From Phycisphaerae bacterium (GTDB lineage Bacteria; Planctomycetota; Phycisphaerae; Sedimentisphaerales; Anaerobacaceae), in contig JAUXAB010000002.1 of assembly GCA_030615025.1 (NCBI GenBank), positions 1 to 64,000 of the forward strand: a DNA stretch of 64,000 bases. The letters run 5' to 3'. The notes under the pieces are model-generated. The model did not search any database. It had not been told where the DNA came from and saw nothing but the letters and a program-made list of their open reading frames with translations. The position numbers were made by a program, and so were the translations under genes. Below, one piece after another: positions 51,298-61,208 of this stretch; position 1 is the first letter of the stretch; each line of letters starts with the position of its first letter.

Positions 51298-52287
51298 ATG
51301 AACGTAAGACTTCGATACATTCTGCCGGCAATTGCCGTTTTACTCTTACCAACGCCGCTTTATTCCGGAGTTGAAACCACATCGGCCGACCCGATATCAC
51401 CCACTCATAAGGAGGTAGAAGGTATCGGCTTGACGCCTGAGACAAAGTTCGGGAATCTGACCACGTTCTGCATGGACAGAGAAGGTAATCTTCTGGCCTG
51501 CGATTCACAAGCAAACGAGATTAGAAAAATAAGTCCCACAGGCAAGACGCTGGCCAGATGGAAGTTCAACTTCGCCCCAAATGCTATTCACGCCTGCCCG
51601 GATGGCACCATATATGCCGCCGGTCAGGGCAAGGCGGTCAAACTCGACAAGACAGGCAAAATGCTAAAAACCGTCGAAGTGGGCGGGGTGAATCTGCCGG
51701 CTGGAAAAACCTCCGGCATCACTGCAACGAAGCGGGATGTGTTCGTATGTATCGGCTCCAGCGGGCACCTTCGTTCTCGGTCGTCGATCGTGCGGTTTGA
51801 CCGTGACCTTGGTCAGCCAACAATCATCGCAGAAGACCTTCGAGGATGCTGTCAGCGATTAGACATAGTCGCAAAAGACAGTGTGCTTTACGTAGCCGAA
51901 AACGCCCGATACAGAGTTCTAAAGTGTGACCGCAACGGCAAAATCCTCTTGAAGTGGGGAAATCGTGACCGAAGAGACATCGAAGGCTTCGGCAGCTGCT
52001 GCAATCCGATGAACCTCTACTTCGGCCCAAAAGGTGAACTGTACACAGCAGAATCGGGGCTGGGCCGAATAAAGCGATACTCACCAGACGGAGAATTCCT
52101 TGGATTAGTTGGCTACGTCGGTGTTGAGAGGTTCAACCGTGCCACCCGGCTGGCCGCCTCGTGCAGCAATATCGCCTTGGCCGTCAATAAAGATGCATCG
52201 CGGATATTCGTCCTCGATTTCAAGAACGACTTTATACGCGTCATGGAGAGGGCAAATACGAGCGCCGACGCCGAGCCAAGTCACTAA
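51298..52287 (+). CDS. Exported NHL-repeat beta-propeller protein
   Basis: A 329-residue exported protein. A signal peptide (ILPAIAVLLLPTPLYSG) precedes a propeller with NHL-type blades such as NLLACDSQANEIRKISPTGK, TIYAAGQGKAVKLDKTGK, VLYVAENARYRVLKCDRNGK, GELYTAESGLGRIKRYSPDG and IFVLDFKNDFIRVM. Two double-cysteine words (RGCCQRL and GSCCNPMN) are unusual and could hold a metal or disulphides. The next gene, 20 bp downstream, is also an exported propeller protein, so they probably work together. No enzyme signature. Confidence 0.8.
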   Translation: MNVRLRYILPAIAVLLLPTPLYSGVETTSADPISPTHKEVEGIGLTPETKFGNLTTFCMDREGNLLACDSQANEIRKISPTGKTLARWKFNFAPNAIHACPDGTIYAAGQGKAVKLDKTGKMLKTVEVGGVNLPAGKTSGITATKRDVFVCIGSSGHLRSRSSIVRFDRDLGQPTIIAEDLRGCCQRLDIVAKDSVLYVAENARYRVLKCDRNGKILLKWGNRDRRDIEGFGSCCNPMNLYFGPKGELYTAESGLGRIKRYSPDGEFLGLVGYVGVERFNRATRLAASCSNIALAVNKDASRIFVLDFKNDFIRVMERANTSADAEPSH

Positions 52288-52307
52288 TGTAATATCAAGG
52301 TCTCCAG

Positions 52308-54380
52308 GTGAAGATAATCTCAAAAAAAATCTTTGGCCTTTTCTTGCTCGCGGTCTCTCTGATATTGCTCTGGTATATAATCCCTGCGCTGTTCAGCGGG
52401 ACCACGCAACAGCCGGATATCGGTAATGATGCGAACGATTTGCCGTTATGGATCGTGGTCATGGACCCGCTGGCTGACCGATTGGCGTGCGATTGCGTAG
52501 AAGGCTACGCGCAGCGTAAGTACAACGAGTTCGCCATATTCCTCGAAAAGCGGCTTGGCCAGCCTGTAGAACTCGCGTACGGCGAGAACCTGCCGGATAT
52601 ATTGAAATTGAATCAGGGAAAGCCCGACTTGGTCATCGGCAAAGAGTCTATAGTCCTTTTCGATGCAAATGAAACTAAGACAGCTATCCGCCCTATCGCT
52701 CGACTTACGGACAAAAACGGCACAACCAATCTGACCGGATTGTTCGTCGTCCGGCATAGCGACCCGGCTAACACCGTAGAAGACCTGAAAGGTTACAAGA
52801 TTGTCTTTGGGCCTAAGGATGAAGCTGAGAAGAGCTCAGCCGCTATTGCCGCGCTTAAAGCAAAAGACATCCCTGTACCCAAACAAATCAAGACGAGTCC
52901 CAGTTGCAGCACGGCAGCAGTTGCCGTAGTGGAAAAAGAGGCTGACGCCACAGTAATTTCCAGCTACGCTCTTAGCTTACTTGAAGGATGCAGCACTATC
53001 GACAGAGGAGCACTTCGTGTTGTCGGACAGACATCTGCTGTGCCGTTCATAACTGTTTTTGCAACCGATGCGGTGAGTCGTAAGGACGAAAACGAGATTG
53101 TGGAAGCTTTGCTGGCCGTAAGAAACAACAAGCGACTGTTGGCTCGGATGGAATCAAAGGCAGGCTTTATCAAGGTGCGCCGGCAATGGTCTGAGATGAT
53201 CCGCTCTGATGCCAGCCAGCCTGTTGTGGAATGGACCAATTGGCGCGGGCCCAAGCGAGATGCCGTCAGCAGCTATGTCCCGAAGAAATTACCTGCAAAG
53301 GCGAAGTTTCTCTGGAGACGGCCGCTGACAGGTGTAGGTCTGTCCGGTATCGCCGCTACATCAAGATACGTAATTGTTGCGGACAAGAGTAAGGACGAGA
53401 AATCGGATATTTTTCGCTGCCTCGATGCTGATATCGGGAACCAACTCTGGGCCATCGAGTATCCAGCCCCTGAAGATATGGATTTCAGCAATTCTCCTCG
53501 CGCAAATCCCGTCATCCACGAGAGCCTTGTGTACCTTCTCGGTGCGTTCGGGGATTTGAACTGTGTAAACTTGAAAACCGGCCAGGTTGTCTGGAAAAAG
53601 AATATCATCAAAGAATTTGGGGCAGAACTTGTAACGTGGGGGATGTGCTCGGCCCCACTGATAGTCGATGACAAGCTGATTGTTAATCCCGGTGCCAAGG
53701 ACGCATCAATTGTGGCATTGGACCGGCGCATAGGTAAAGTAATCTGGAAAACTCCCGGCGAGCCAGCCGGCTATTCATCCTTTATCTTGGCCACCTTTGG
53801 CAACGTTCGGCAGATTGTCGGCTACGATTCGATTTCCCTCGGCGGCTGGGACCCCAAGACCGGAAGACGGCTTTGGAAGCTACTGCCCGAAGATGAAGGT
53901 GATTTTAATGTGCCCACGCCCCTCTATATCAACGGCAAGTTATTGGTTGCAACTGAAAACAATGGAACCCGGCTGTACGGCTTCGATAACAGCGGGACAA
54001 TCCAAGCCAAGCCACTTGCCCAGAATCTTGACTTTTCGCCCGACAGCTCTACACCAGTTGTCATCAACGGCCTTATGTTCGGCTGCTTTGGAGGACTGTT
54101 CTGTCTGGACCTTAACAATGACTTGAAAACACTATACTCAAACGAAGATGACGACGCCTTTTTCGACTATGCAGCACTGATAGCAGGCAATGACCATGTT
54201 CTGATTATTACGGTAGAAGGTGAGCTTATCCTTATTGAGGCAACCGGGGCTGGCTATACTCTAAAGTCGCGACTGCACCTTTTCGAGGAAACCGAGGTCT
54301 GGTCCCATCCGGCATTGATTGGCAACCGCCTGTATATTCGAAATACAACCGAGGTCTGCTGCGTCTCACTGAATAACTGA
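52308..54380 (+). CDS. Membrane-anchored PhnD-like binding domain fused to a PQQ-like propeller
   Basis: A 690-residue protein. One N-terminal membrane helix (IFGLFLLAVSLILLWYIIPAL) is followed by a periplasmic binding domain of the PhnD/SsuA type (about 45-300: WIVVMDPLADRLA, KYNEFAIFLEKRLGQPVELAYG, KPDLVIGKESIVLF, VEDLKGYKIVFGPKDEAEKSSA), and then a PQQ-like beta propeller (about 310-690: GNQLWAIEYPAPED, NLKTGQVVWKKN, RRIGKVIWKTPGEPAGYSS). The PBP half would bind a small anion or oxyanion; the propeller would present or oxidise. The start is a GTG at 52308, 20 bp after the NHL gene. It lacks a transport partner. Confidence 0.8.
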   Translation: MKIISKKIFGLFLLAVSLILLWYIIPALFSGTTQQPDIGNDANDLPLWIVVMDPLADRLACDCVEGYAQRKYNEFAIFLEKRLGQPVELAYGENLPDILKLNQGKPDLVIGKESIVLFDANETKTAIRPIARLTDKNGTTNLTGLFVVRHSDPANTVEDLKGYKIVFGPKDEAEKSSAAIAALKAKDIPVPKQIKTSPSCSTAAVAVVEKEADATVISSYALSLLEGCSTIDRGALRVVGQTSAVPFITVFATDAVSRKDENEIVEALLAVRNNKRLLARMESKAGFIKVRRQWSEMIRSDASQPVVEWTNWRGPKRDAVSSYVPKKLPAKAKFLWRRPLTGVGLSGIAATSRYVIVADKSKDEKSDIFRCLDADIGNQLWAIEYPAPEDMDFSNSPRANPVIHESLVYLLGAFGDLNCVNLKTGQVVWKKNIIKEFGAELVTWGMCSAPLIVDDKLIVNPGAKDASIVALDRRIGKVIWKTPGEPAGYSSFILATFGNVRQIVGYDSISLGGWDPKTGRRLWKLLPEDEGDFNVPTPLYINGKLLVATENNGTRLYGFDNSGTIQAKPLAQNLDFSPDSSTPVVINGLMFGCFGGLFCLDLNNDLKTLYSNEDDDAFFDYAALIAGNDHVLIITVEGELILIEATGAGYTLKSRLHLFEETEVWSHPALIGNRLYIRNTTEVCCVSLNN

Positions 54381-54538
54381 CAACGATTTATCAACTCAGG
54401 AATGGTTCTTTAGTTAGCAATTATAGCACCCCCGTAGAAAAATAAACAAAAAAGCTCGCTAACAACAATGGGCTTTGGAGGCGAATCTTATCCAAATGCA
54501 ATTATTTATTTTGCCTCCGGTGTGCCAAAGGCAAATGT

Positions 54539-54579
54539 GAGATTGCCGCACATTGTGTTGCAATGCTCGCAATGACGAC
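54539..54579. repeat. REP-like unit after the propeller gene
   Basis: GAGATTGCCGCACATTGTG, then CTCGCAATGACGAC: the same ends as the other REP-like units, with a shorter core. The remainder of the 54381-54631 gap is AT-rich, no gene seen. Confidence 0.7.
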
Positions 54580-54631
54580 AAAGCTGGAACCCCGCCTGCG
54601 CAAGGGCTTCCGGCTTCCGTTTCGCTCCAGC

Positions 54632-56413
54632 TTAACTGCGTGCCTGGTCAAGGATGAGGTCTTTAACTTTCTGGCTGGGCAAGTTAAGTGAGCCATAAGC
54701 ACGGGCGGCGGCGCTTCGCAATTCGGGGTCGGCCTGCTGCGAACTAACCAGTGTATAAATAGTGTCTATCGTTTCGACATCGAGCAGCTTGGCGTTAAGC
54801 TTCGCTGAGACAGCCAGAGAATTAAAGGCAGATATTCGAACGTCCATAGCGTTCGTTTCATCGAGAGCCATTGCCGCTATTGCGCGCTGGGCATCGGGGC
54901 TGTCCAAATAAGCCAGAATCCGGCCGGCAAGAATCTGAATCTCAGCCCGCTTGTCCTTTGTGGCGTTTATAACAGCGGTTTGAGCAGCAGACAAATCGAT
55001 AACACGATTTCGCGTTTGCACTAATTTGAGCATGACTTTGGCTGCACGGACGGCATAGTCTTCGGCCACCCATTCGTTCGTCAAATTCGTATTTTCGCCG
55101 GTCTCGCCGAGGGCCTGGGCCAGGTTGGCAACGACCAGCTTGCTTTCGGCGAACTTTTCTTTGGGCCCGGCTGCAGCTATTGCTATCGCCGCACTGTATT
55201 TTACCACCCTATCATTGAAAGTTAGGGCCTGAACAAGCGGCTGAGCGGCGCCAATTCGAAAAAGCAGTGATTTTTCACCTGCCGTCGTCGCCAGGGCCTC
55301 GATAGCACCGAGTGCGACGTACGCATTCCTATCCTTAACCGCCCTTCCAAGCGCCTGATGCAGGTATTCAGGCCCTGCGGTGGTCGCATAGACAATCGCA
55401 TCGGCGTGTCCGGGGCCAAAATAATTCGGCATAGCAATACCGGCGGACTCAGCCTTGAAGTAAGCGGCCTGCCACAAGCCGATAGCCCACCCGAACGCAG
55501 GGTCGGCCTTCAGCGCCCACTCACAGGCGCGCATCGCCATAAGTTCGTTAAAGTAACTGTTGTCAACTTTCTCGCGAACAAGCCGCTGACCTGCTGAGTC
55601 CCAGAACCATATATTGGCAAAATTGGCATCTTCTGCCGGGGCGAGCGATTCAGCGTGGTAATAATAGCCTTCAGCAAGGCGGTAGAACAATGGCGCAGCC
55701 GACACTGTCAATGCCGCCCTGTCAATCTGCCTGATGCTTTGGGTAGCATGGTTGCGAAGGTCGACGGACCCGTCTTTTTCCACGACATATTTCAAATAGC
55801 CCAGCGATTGGGGATAGCTAATCCCGCCGAGTGCCTTTATTATCTCGGCTTTAAGGGCAGTATTGTCGGCCTGGAGTGCAGCGGCAAGCGGCCTTATCGC
55901 ATCTCTGCCAATTTGTGGAAGTGCGCGTATAATATGCGGCCATTCTTCTTTGCGGGAACCGTCAGCCAATGCATCAAGCATAAACGGTATCGCATATTCG
56001 CCGGCGTTGTGCAGGCGTTTAACGGCCGTCAACCAGCCGCGCTCAGTGCCGGTGAGCCTTTTTATCTCCTCTATGATAATCTTCGGGTCGGAGCGGCGGA
56101 TGTACTTGCCCTGCTCGATTAAATCCAAGACTTTGCGGCTGACCTCGACGAGCTCGGCGTCCGGTGCGACATCAACAACCCGCTGCAAGATCGCGTAACC
56201 GGCTCGATTTGCTTCGCTTAAAGCGAGCAACTCCACGGGATCGGGGCTGCTGTCGAGCACAGCCTGTGCGTAGCCCTTGGCCAAATCGAATCGGCCAATC
56301 TTTGTGTAATGCAGAAAGTCGTTCCAGTTGTCCTCAAGGTTCTGGCCAAAACCGGCGCTGACTGCGAAAACTACTACTGCTAAAATTGCTGTAATGGTCT
56401 TTCTATTAAGCAT
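54632..56413 (-). CDS. Exported HEAT-repeat protein
   Basis: A 593-residue protein with a signal peptide (AILAVVVFAVSAGFG). The rest is a solenoid of helical pairs of HEAT/armadillo type, for example IIRALPQIGRDAIRPLAAALQ, IKALGGISYPQSLGYLKYVV, AYVALGAIEALATTAGEKSLL and ILAYLDSPDAQRAIAAMAL. Such proteins are scaffolds; no catalytic motif is visible. GGAG lies 8 bp before the ATG at 56413. It points away from the large gap upstream and has no close partner. Confidence 0.8.
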   Translation of the reverse strand: MLNRKTITAILAVVVFAVSAGFGQNLEDNWNDFLHYTKIGRFDLAKGYAQAVLDSSPDPVELLALSEANRAGYAILQRVVDVAPDAELVEVSRKVLDLIEQGKYIRRSDPKIIIEEIKRLTGTERGWLTAVKRLHNAGEYAIPFMLDALADGSRKEEWPHIIRALPQIGRDAIRPLAAALQADNTALKAEIIKALGGISYPQSLGYLKYVVEKDGSVDLRNHATQSIRQIDRAALTVSAAPLFYRLAEGYYYHAESLAPAEDANFANIWFWDSAGQRLVREKVDNSYFNELMAMRACEWALKADPAFGWAIGLWQAAYFKAESAGIAMPNYFGPGHADAIVYATTAGPEYLHQALGRAVKDRNAYVALGAIEALATTAGEKSLLFRIGAAQPLVQALTFNDRVVKYSAAIAIAAAGPKEKFAESKLVVANLAQALGETGENTNLTNEWVAEDYAVRAAKVMLKLVQTRNRVIDLSAAQTAVINATKDKRAEIQILAGRILAYLDSPDAQRAIAAMALDETNAMDVRISAFNSLAVSAKLNAKLLDVETIDTIYTLVSSQQADPELRSAAARAYGSLNLPSQKVKDLILDQARS

Positions 56414-56665
56414 CAAATTATCTCCAAAAAATTCACCCTGCCAAACCGCACTGCTTTTTTCGGCCTTGAATTTCCGATAATATCGTCCCTGGCTATATCT
56501 TTCAGCATAATCGGCAGTTTCTTTTCATTACGGCTAAAAACCGCAAGCCGTTATAAATATTCGTCTCTAATACGTCCATACTATAGAAAAATGCCAGCTT
56601 TGTCAATAGAAACCTGCCTCCGCAGCCAGTAAATTGCAGCTTCTCAGCACGCCGACCGTTAATTG

Positions 56666-57060
56666 TCATAAGCGGGAGCATTTTTTGCCTTTGAAATTGG
56701 GTTTGATTGGGTTTGTTTGGCTTTGTTTTGGGTTAAAATTGGGTTCGTTTTCACAAATTGCCCAATTTGACATATTTTCATAATCCTTTGTTAATACTTT
56801 ATTTACGTTCATTTTGGCTTTCTGGAAATTGGCTTTGTTTGGGTTTGTTTGGCTTTGTTTTTTCCCGTGTTCACCAAGTGTCTTTTTTTCATAATCCTTT
56901 GTTGGAAATACGTTTACGTTCATTTGACTTTTTCGAAATTTGGCTTTGTTTTGCATAAAAAGTCTGATTTGTAGTGCTCTCTCGACAAATGTAATGATTT
57001 CTCGACAGTTGTAGAGATGCCGAGACCGGCGAAATACGAAATCCGAATATCGACCCGCCG
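56666..57060 (-). repeat. MNVN..TKDYE repeat element
   Basis: On the minus strand two copies of about 110 bp each read NKANF-K-MNVN, several residues, TKDYE when translated; both have AAGCCAAA, ATGAACGTAAA and ACAAAGGATTATGA in order. The frame stays open for 149 residues, but the composition (Asn, Lys, Gln) and the tandem form point to a repeat element rather than a protein gene. I recall similar text in uncultured planctomycete contigs but cannot check it. Confidence 0.7.
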
Positions 57061-57504
57061 TAGCGGATGCAAGCAAATCCGAAACAATATCAAAATCTAA
57101 ATGACCCAAATTCAAAACTTTGCCTTGCTTGCCAAATAAAGGTTTATGTGCGTGCCCCGCACCAATTTAGCTTAGGCTTGCGCCTAATTGGTGCGGGACG
57201 ATTCGTGCGGTTCTCCGCTAAATCTTTCGCCCCGCCAGAGGCGGGCAAGCTCCTGGGGCGGTTTACGTTTGCCTGTCGGCAAACATGCGAGTATTTTAAC
57301 ATATTATCAAACAATAGTCTACAAAAAAATGACCAAAAAAAGCAATTTTTTTGTTTTACTCCATGAGATGTCTCACATCTATCTCACTGGGGTTCCGTTT
57401 ACTCTTGCTTTTATGCTCAAACTTTTTTATTGAATTATTCGGCGTGTGCAAACCCCGACAGGTCGGGACTTTCAGCAAGTTGCACACCCTACCCGGCTTT
57501 TTAC
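57061..57504. repeat. Hairpin-rich spacer
   Basis: The rest of the 1.2-kb gap has no gene but several inverted repeats: CCCGCACCAATT with AATTGGTGCGGG (57156-57197, perfect 12-bp arms), CCCGCC AGA GGCGGG (about 57232-57246), GTTTGCC TGTC GGCAAAC (about 57269-57286), and CCCCGAC AG GTCGGG (about 57455-57470). Their density exceeds that of the other gaps. Confidence 0.65.
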
Positions 57505-57533
57505 TTGCATTGCTGCCCGGTTTTTGTTAGAAT
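57505..57533 (+). promoter_or_regulatory. Promoter candidate for the large beta-helix gene
   Basis: TTGCAT (57505-57510), 17 bp, TAGAAT (57528-57533). The -10 matches 5 of 6, the -35 matches 4 of 6. It lies 75 bp before the ATG. Confidence 0.45.
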
Positions 57534-57607
57534 ATCGGACAGGAAAGTTCAGTTTCCCTGAAGCAGCCATCAGAGAGGAATGAAAGAAGCCGATAAGGGA
57601 GAAAAAA

Positions 57608-60600
57608 ATGAAACACGCAATCTTAGAAGCTCTTTTGTTATTATTGCTCTGCGCTTCTTCTGTAACCGGACAAATCATCTATGTCGATGCCGGCGCTTCG
57701 CCAGGAGGAGATGGGTCGAGCTGGGGGACGGCTTACAAGTATCTGCAGGACGCGCTGTACAAGCCACCGTCAGGCGGTGACCAGATTTGGGTGGCTGAGG
57801 GTACGTACAAGCCGGATGGCGACGAAGGTAGAAACGTCACGCCCGGTGACCGGACGGATACATTTCAGTTGATAAATGGCGTGGGGATTTACGGTGGGTT
57901 TCCTGCCGGCGGGGGCGAACGCAACCCGGATACATATATCACCATTCTCAGCGGTGACTTAAATGGCGACGATGATGGTTTTACAAACAATGGTGAAAAC
58001 AGCTTCCACGTGGTTACGGGCAGCGGTACGGAGCCAAACGCCGTGCTGGATGGTTTTACGATAACCGGCGGAAATGCCAATGGTGTGATAGTGGACCACG
58101 GCGGCGGCGGGATGTACAACAGGTATGGCAGCCCGACAGTGAAAAACTGCACGTTCAGCGGCAACTCGGCTCGGAACGGCGGCGGGATGTATAACTCCCA
58201 CAGCAACCCGACAGTGACCGGCTGTACGTTCAGCGACAATATTGCCAACTCCGGCGGCGGGATGGAAAACTATAACAGCGGCCCGACTGTGACCAACTGC
58301 ACTTTCACCGGAAACTCAGCAGACTCCGGCGGCGGGATGTGCAACTGGGACAGCAGCCCTGTGCTGACCAACTGCACGTTCACCGGCAACACGGCCGACT
58401 ACGACGGCGGTGGGATGTACAATTATTACGAGAGCAGACCAATGATTACCAACTGCACGTTCACCGGCAACACGGCCGACTACGGCGGCGGGATGTGTAA
58501 CAACTTCAGCAGCAGCCCGGCGGTAATCAACTGCACGTTCAGCGATAACGAGGCATACGGGAACGGCGGCGGAATGTGCAACGACGGCGGCAGCCCGACA
58601 TTGTTCAACTGCACGTTCGGCGGAAACTCGGCTAACGGGAATGGCGGCGGGATGTACAACGACTCCAGCAGCCCGACAGTGAGCAACTGCACGTTCGGCG
58701 GAAACTCGGCTAACGGGAATGGCGGCGGGATGTACAACTACTACTACAGTAACGCGGCGCTGACCAACTGCACTTTCAGTGGGAATTCGGCAAACCACGG
58801 CGGCGGGATGTACAGCTACGGTGGCGACCCGGTGCTGACTAACTGCACGTTCAGTGGGAATTCGGCGTGGGAGAACGGCGGTGGGGTACACAACGACGAC
58901 AGTAGCCCGACAGTGACCAACTGCATTTTCAGTGGAAACTCGGCGTACCGCGGCGGTGGGATGTACAGCTACGTTGGCGACCCGGTGCTGACTAACTGCA
59001 CGTTCAGTGGGAACGTTGCCAGCGGCTACGGCGGAGGGATTTACACGCCCTTCGGGTATATAGAATTGACAAATTGTATTCTCTGGGGGAATGTTGACAT
59101 TGGTGGGACGGACGAGTCCGCTCAGATATACGGCGGGATGACGGGACGTGTGCGGTTCAGTTGTATCCAGGACGGATATCCTAACGACACGTACATTCCA
59201 TTCGGCGGAGACTACTACTACAACATTGACGACGACCCAATGTTTATTCGCGAACCCAACGATGGCGGCGATGGCTGGGGCGTTGGCAATAATGACGACT
59301 TCGGTGATTTACACCTGAGAGCCAGCTCACCCTGCATAAATGTCGGCGATCCCGACTTTCTTGCGGTCAAGCAAGCAGATATAGACGGCCAACCGCGGAT
59401 AATGGGACAGCGCGTGGATATGGGAGCGGATGAATTCTTTATACAGACGCTGGTTGTGACCAAACCCGAAGGAGGAGAAGTGTGGGCGGCTGGGAGCAGG
59501 CATGAAATTAAGTGGTATAGTTATTACGTGAGCGAGACTGTAGATATTCGACTCAGCACAGATGGAGGTGTCAGTTGGCCGTTTATTGAAAGTGGCGTCC
59601 CCAATAGCGGCAGTTACAAACTGCAACTGCCGGATATAAACGAATCTAACCAGAGTCTGATTTCGGTTGTTCCCGGCACCCCTGATCCCAATGTGGTTTG
59701 CATCGAAAGCGGCCTGTTTACGATTCAACCTTATTCTCCCGGGCCTGCGGTAGCATCAAGGTGGAAATCGCTTGGCGGCAATTTCAGGCGGACTGGTTTG
59801 AGCGAAAATTACGGGCCGGAGGTTGGCTGTGTCCAATGGCAGTTTGATATGGATGGGCCAGTATCGGCAAGTGTTACTGTCGGCGCCAATGATAGAGTTC
59901 ATATCGCCTCCGAAGACGGCAAGGTATATACGCTTGACGCCAATGGGGTTCTGCTCTGGAGCTACGATGCAAATTCGCCGCTTCTCAGCTCACCAACCAT
60001 AGGACCTGACGGCACTGTATATGTGGGAAGCGAGAGCGGAATGCTCTACGCCGTTGATATGAACGGCAGCCTGCGATGGACACACCCTACCGGCGGGCCA
60101 ATCTATTCATCGCCGGCGCTTTCAGCAGACGGCAACAATATATATGTCTGTTCACAGGACGGCATCCTTTACGCATTAGGCCAGGACGGCAGCAAGCTGT
60201 GGAGCTTCGAGACGAATGGGCCGGCTCGGCTTTCCGGCTCAATTCTTGCCTCTCCGGCAATAAGTGCAGATGGCACCATTTATATCGCTGGATTGTATGA
60301 CCCGAATCTGTATGCACTTGAGCCGAATGATGGAAGTGTAAAATGGAACTGCAGCTTTGAATTTCCAGTCGAGCCCGGCAATCCGAACAGTGAGATGGAG
60401 GCTGGATGGCCCTTCGTATCGCCGGTTATTGGAGCAGATGGCATTATTTACCAGATGCTGTTGTATGACACCAATCTGTACGCAATCGAACCCCATGCTG
60501 GCACTATCATCTGGTCGACGAATTTGGCTGACCCTACATCCGGGTGGTTTGACCCTGACTACGCTGAGGAGTGCGCCGATGGAGACGCCTGGTCTGAGCC

Positions 60601-61174
60601 GGCATTGGGGCCGGACGGGACAATTTACGTAAGCTTCGACGACCCGTATCTGCGAGCGGTTGACCCCAATGGCAGTATAAAGTGGGTAACGCGTCTTGGC
60701 ATGATAGGCGGACTTACTTTAACTGTCGGCAGTGACGGCCTTGTCTATGCAGCCGGCGATGATGGAGTCCTTTATGTGGTCGATAGCAACGGCTGCGAAC
60801 TGGCTCGGTTCCAAACCGATTGCTGGTTGAGCTTTCCTATCATTGCAGCGGAAAACACAATAATAGTGAGCGGTATAAACGACAATGCTGTGCTAACCGG
60901 CGATGCAAACAGTACTATATGGGCAATCAAAGGATATGGCTGCGAAGACCTAAACCTCGACGAGACGGTCAACTTTGTGGACTTTGCTCTTTTGGCAGCC
61001 AATTGGCTTAACTGTACAGACCCAGACTATCCCTGTAATTACGAAGGGGAGGAATTGTATTTTGTAGGTGATATAGACGAAGATAAATATGTCCATTTCT
61101 CCGATTTGGCAGCGATAGCAAGCAAATGGCTTGAAGATTTCAAGTGGCTTAAGCCGCTGCCATCGCCGCCATAG
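57608..61174 (+). CDS. Giant exported beta-helix, beta-propeller and dockerin protein
   Basis: An 1188-residue extracellular protein. A signal peptide (ALLLLLLCASSVTG) leads into a right-handed beta helix (about 22-590: YVDAGASPGGDGSSWGTAYK, VLDGFTITGGNANG, and about 12 tandem units of the form CTFSGNSA-GGGMYN-PTVTN). An Ig-like sandwich (about 605-690: TKPEGGEVWAAGSRHEIKW) and a PQQ-like propeller (about 715-1110: KVYTLDANGVLLWSYD, SGMLYAVDMNGSLRW) follow. Two dockerin-like calcium loops close it (DLNLDETVNFVDFALLAANW, DIDEDKYVHFSDLAAIASKW). GGGAG precedes the ATG. A scaffold or adhesin-like binder is likely; no catalytic site is visible. Confidence 0.85.
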   Translation: MKHAILEALLLLLLCASSVTGQIIYVDAGASPGGDGSSWGTAYKYLQDALYKPPSGGDQIWVAEGTYKPDGDEGRNVTPGDRTDTFQLINGVGIYGGFPAGGGERNPDTYITILSGDLNGDDDGFTNNGENSFHVVTGSGTEPNAVLDGFTITGGNANGVIVDHGGGGMYNRYGSPTVKNCTFSGNSARNGGGMYNSHSNPTVTGCTFSDNIANSGGGMENYNSGPTVTNCTFTGNSADSGGGMCNWDSSPVLTNCTFTGNTADYDGGGMYNYYESRPMITNCTFTGNTADYGGGMCNNFSSSPAVINCTFSDNEAYGNGGGMCNDGGSPTLFNCTFGGNSANGNGGGMYNDSSSPTVSNCTFGGNSANGNGGGMYNYYYSNAALTNCTFSGNSANHGGGMYSYGGDPVLTNCTFSGNSAWENGGGVHNDDSSPTVTNCIFSGNSAYRGGGMYSYVGDPVLTNCTFSGNVASGYGGGIYTPFGYIELTNCILWGNVDIGGTDESAQIYGGMTGRVRFSCIQDGYPNDTYIPFGGDYYYNIDDDPMFIREPNDGGDGWGVGNNDDFGDLHLRASSPCINVGDPDFLAVKQADIDGQPRIMGQRVDMGADEFFIQTLVVTKPEGGEVWAAGSRHEIKWYSYYVSETVDIRLSTDGGVSWPFIESGVPNSGSYKLQLPDINESNQSLISVVPGTPDPNVVCIESGLFTIQPYSPGPAVASRWKSLGGNFRRTGLSENYGPEVGCVQWQFDMDGPVSASVTVGANDRVHIASEDGKVYTLDANGVLLWSYDANSPLLSSPTIGPDGTVYVGSESGMLYAVDMNGSLRWTHPTGGPIYSSPALSADGNNIYVCSQDGILYALGQDGSKLWSFETNGPARLSGSILASPAISADGTIYIAGLYDPNLYALEPNDGSVKWNCSFEFPVEPGNPNSEMEAGWPFVSPVIGADGIIYQMLLYDTNLYAIEPHAGTIIWSTNLADPTSGWFDPDYAEECADGDAWSEPALGPDGTIYVSFDDPYLRAVDPNGSIKWVTRLGMIGGLTLTVGSDGLVYAAGDDGVLYVVDSNGCELARFQTDCWLSFPIIAAENTIIVSGINDNAVLTGDANSTIWAIKGYGCEDLNLDETVNFVDFALLAANWLNCTDPDYPCNYEGEELYFVGDIDEDKYVHFSDLAAIASKWLEDFKWLKPLPSPP

Positions 61175-61208
61175 GTAGGGACGTAGATACAAGTTTGAGG
61201 AATAGATT

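Noticed and set aside
56666-57115. 149-residue protein on the minus strand
   Set aside because: Made of tandem repeat units with biased composition; treated as a repeat element.
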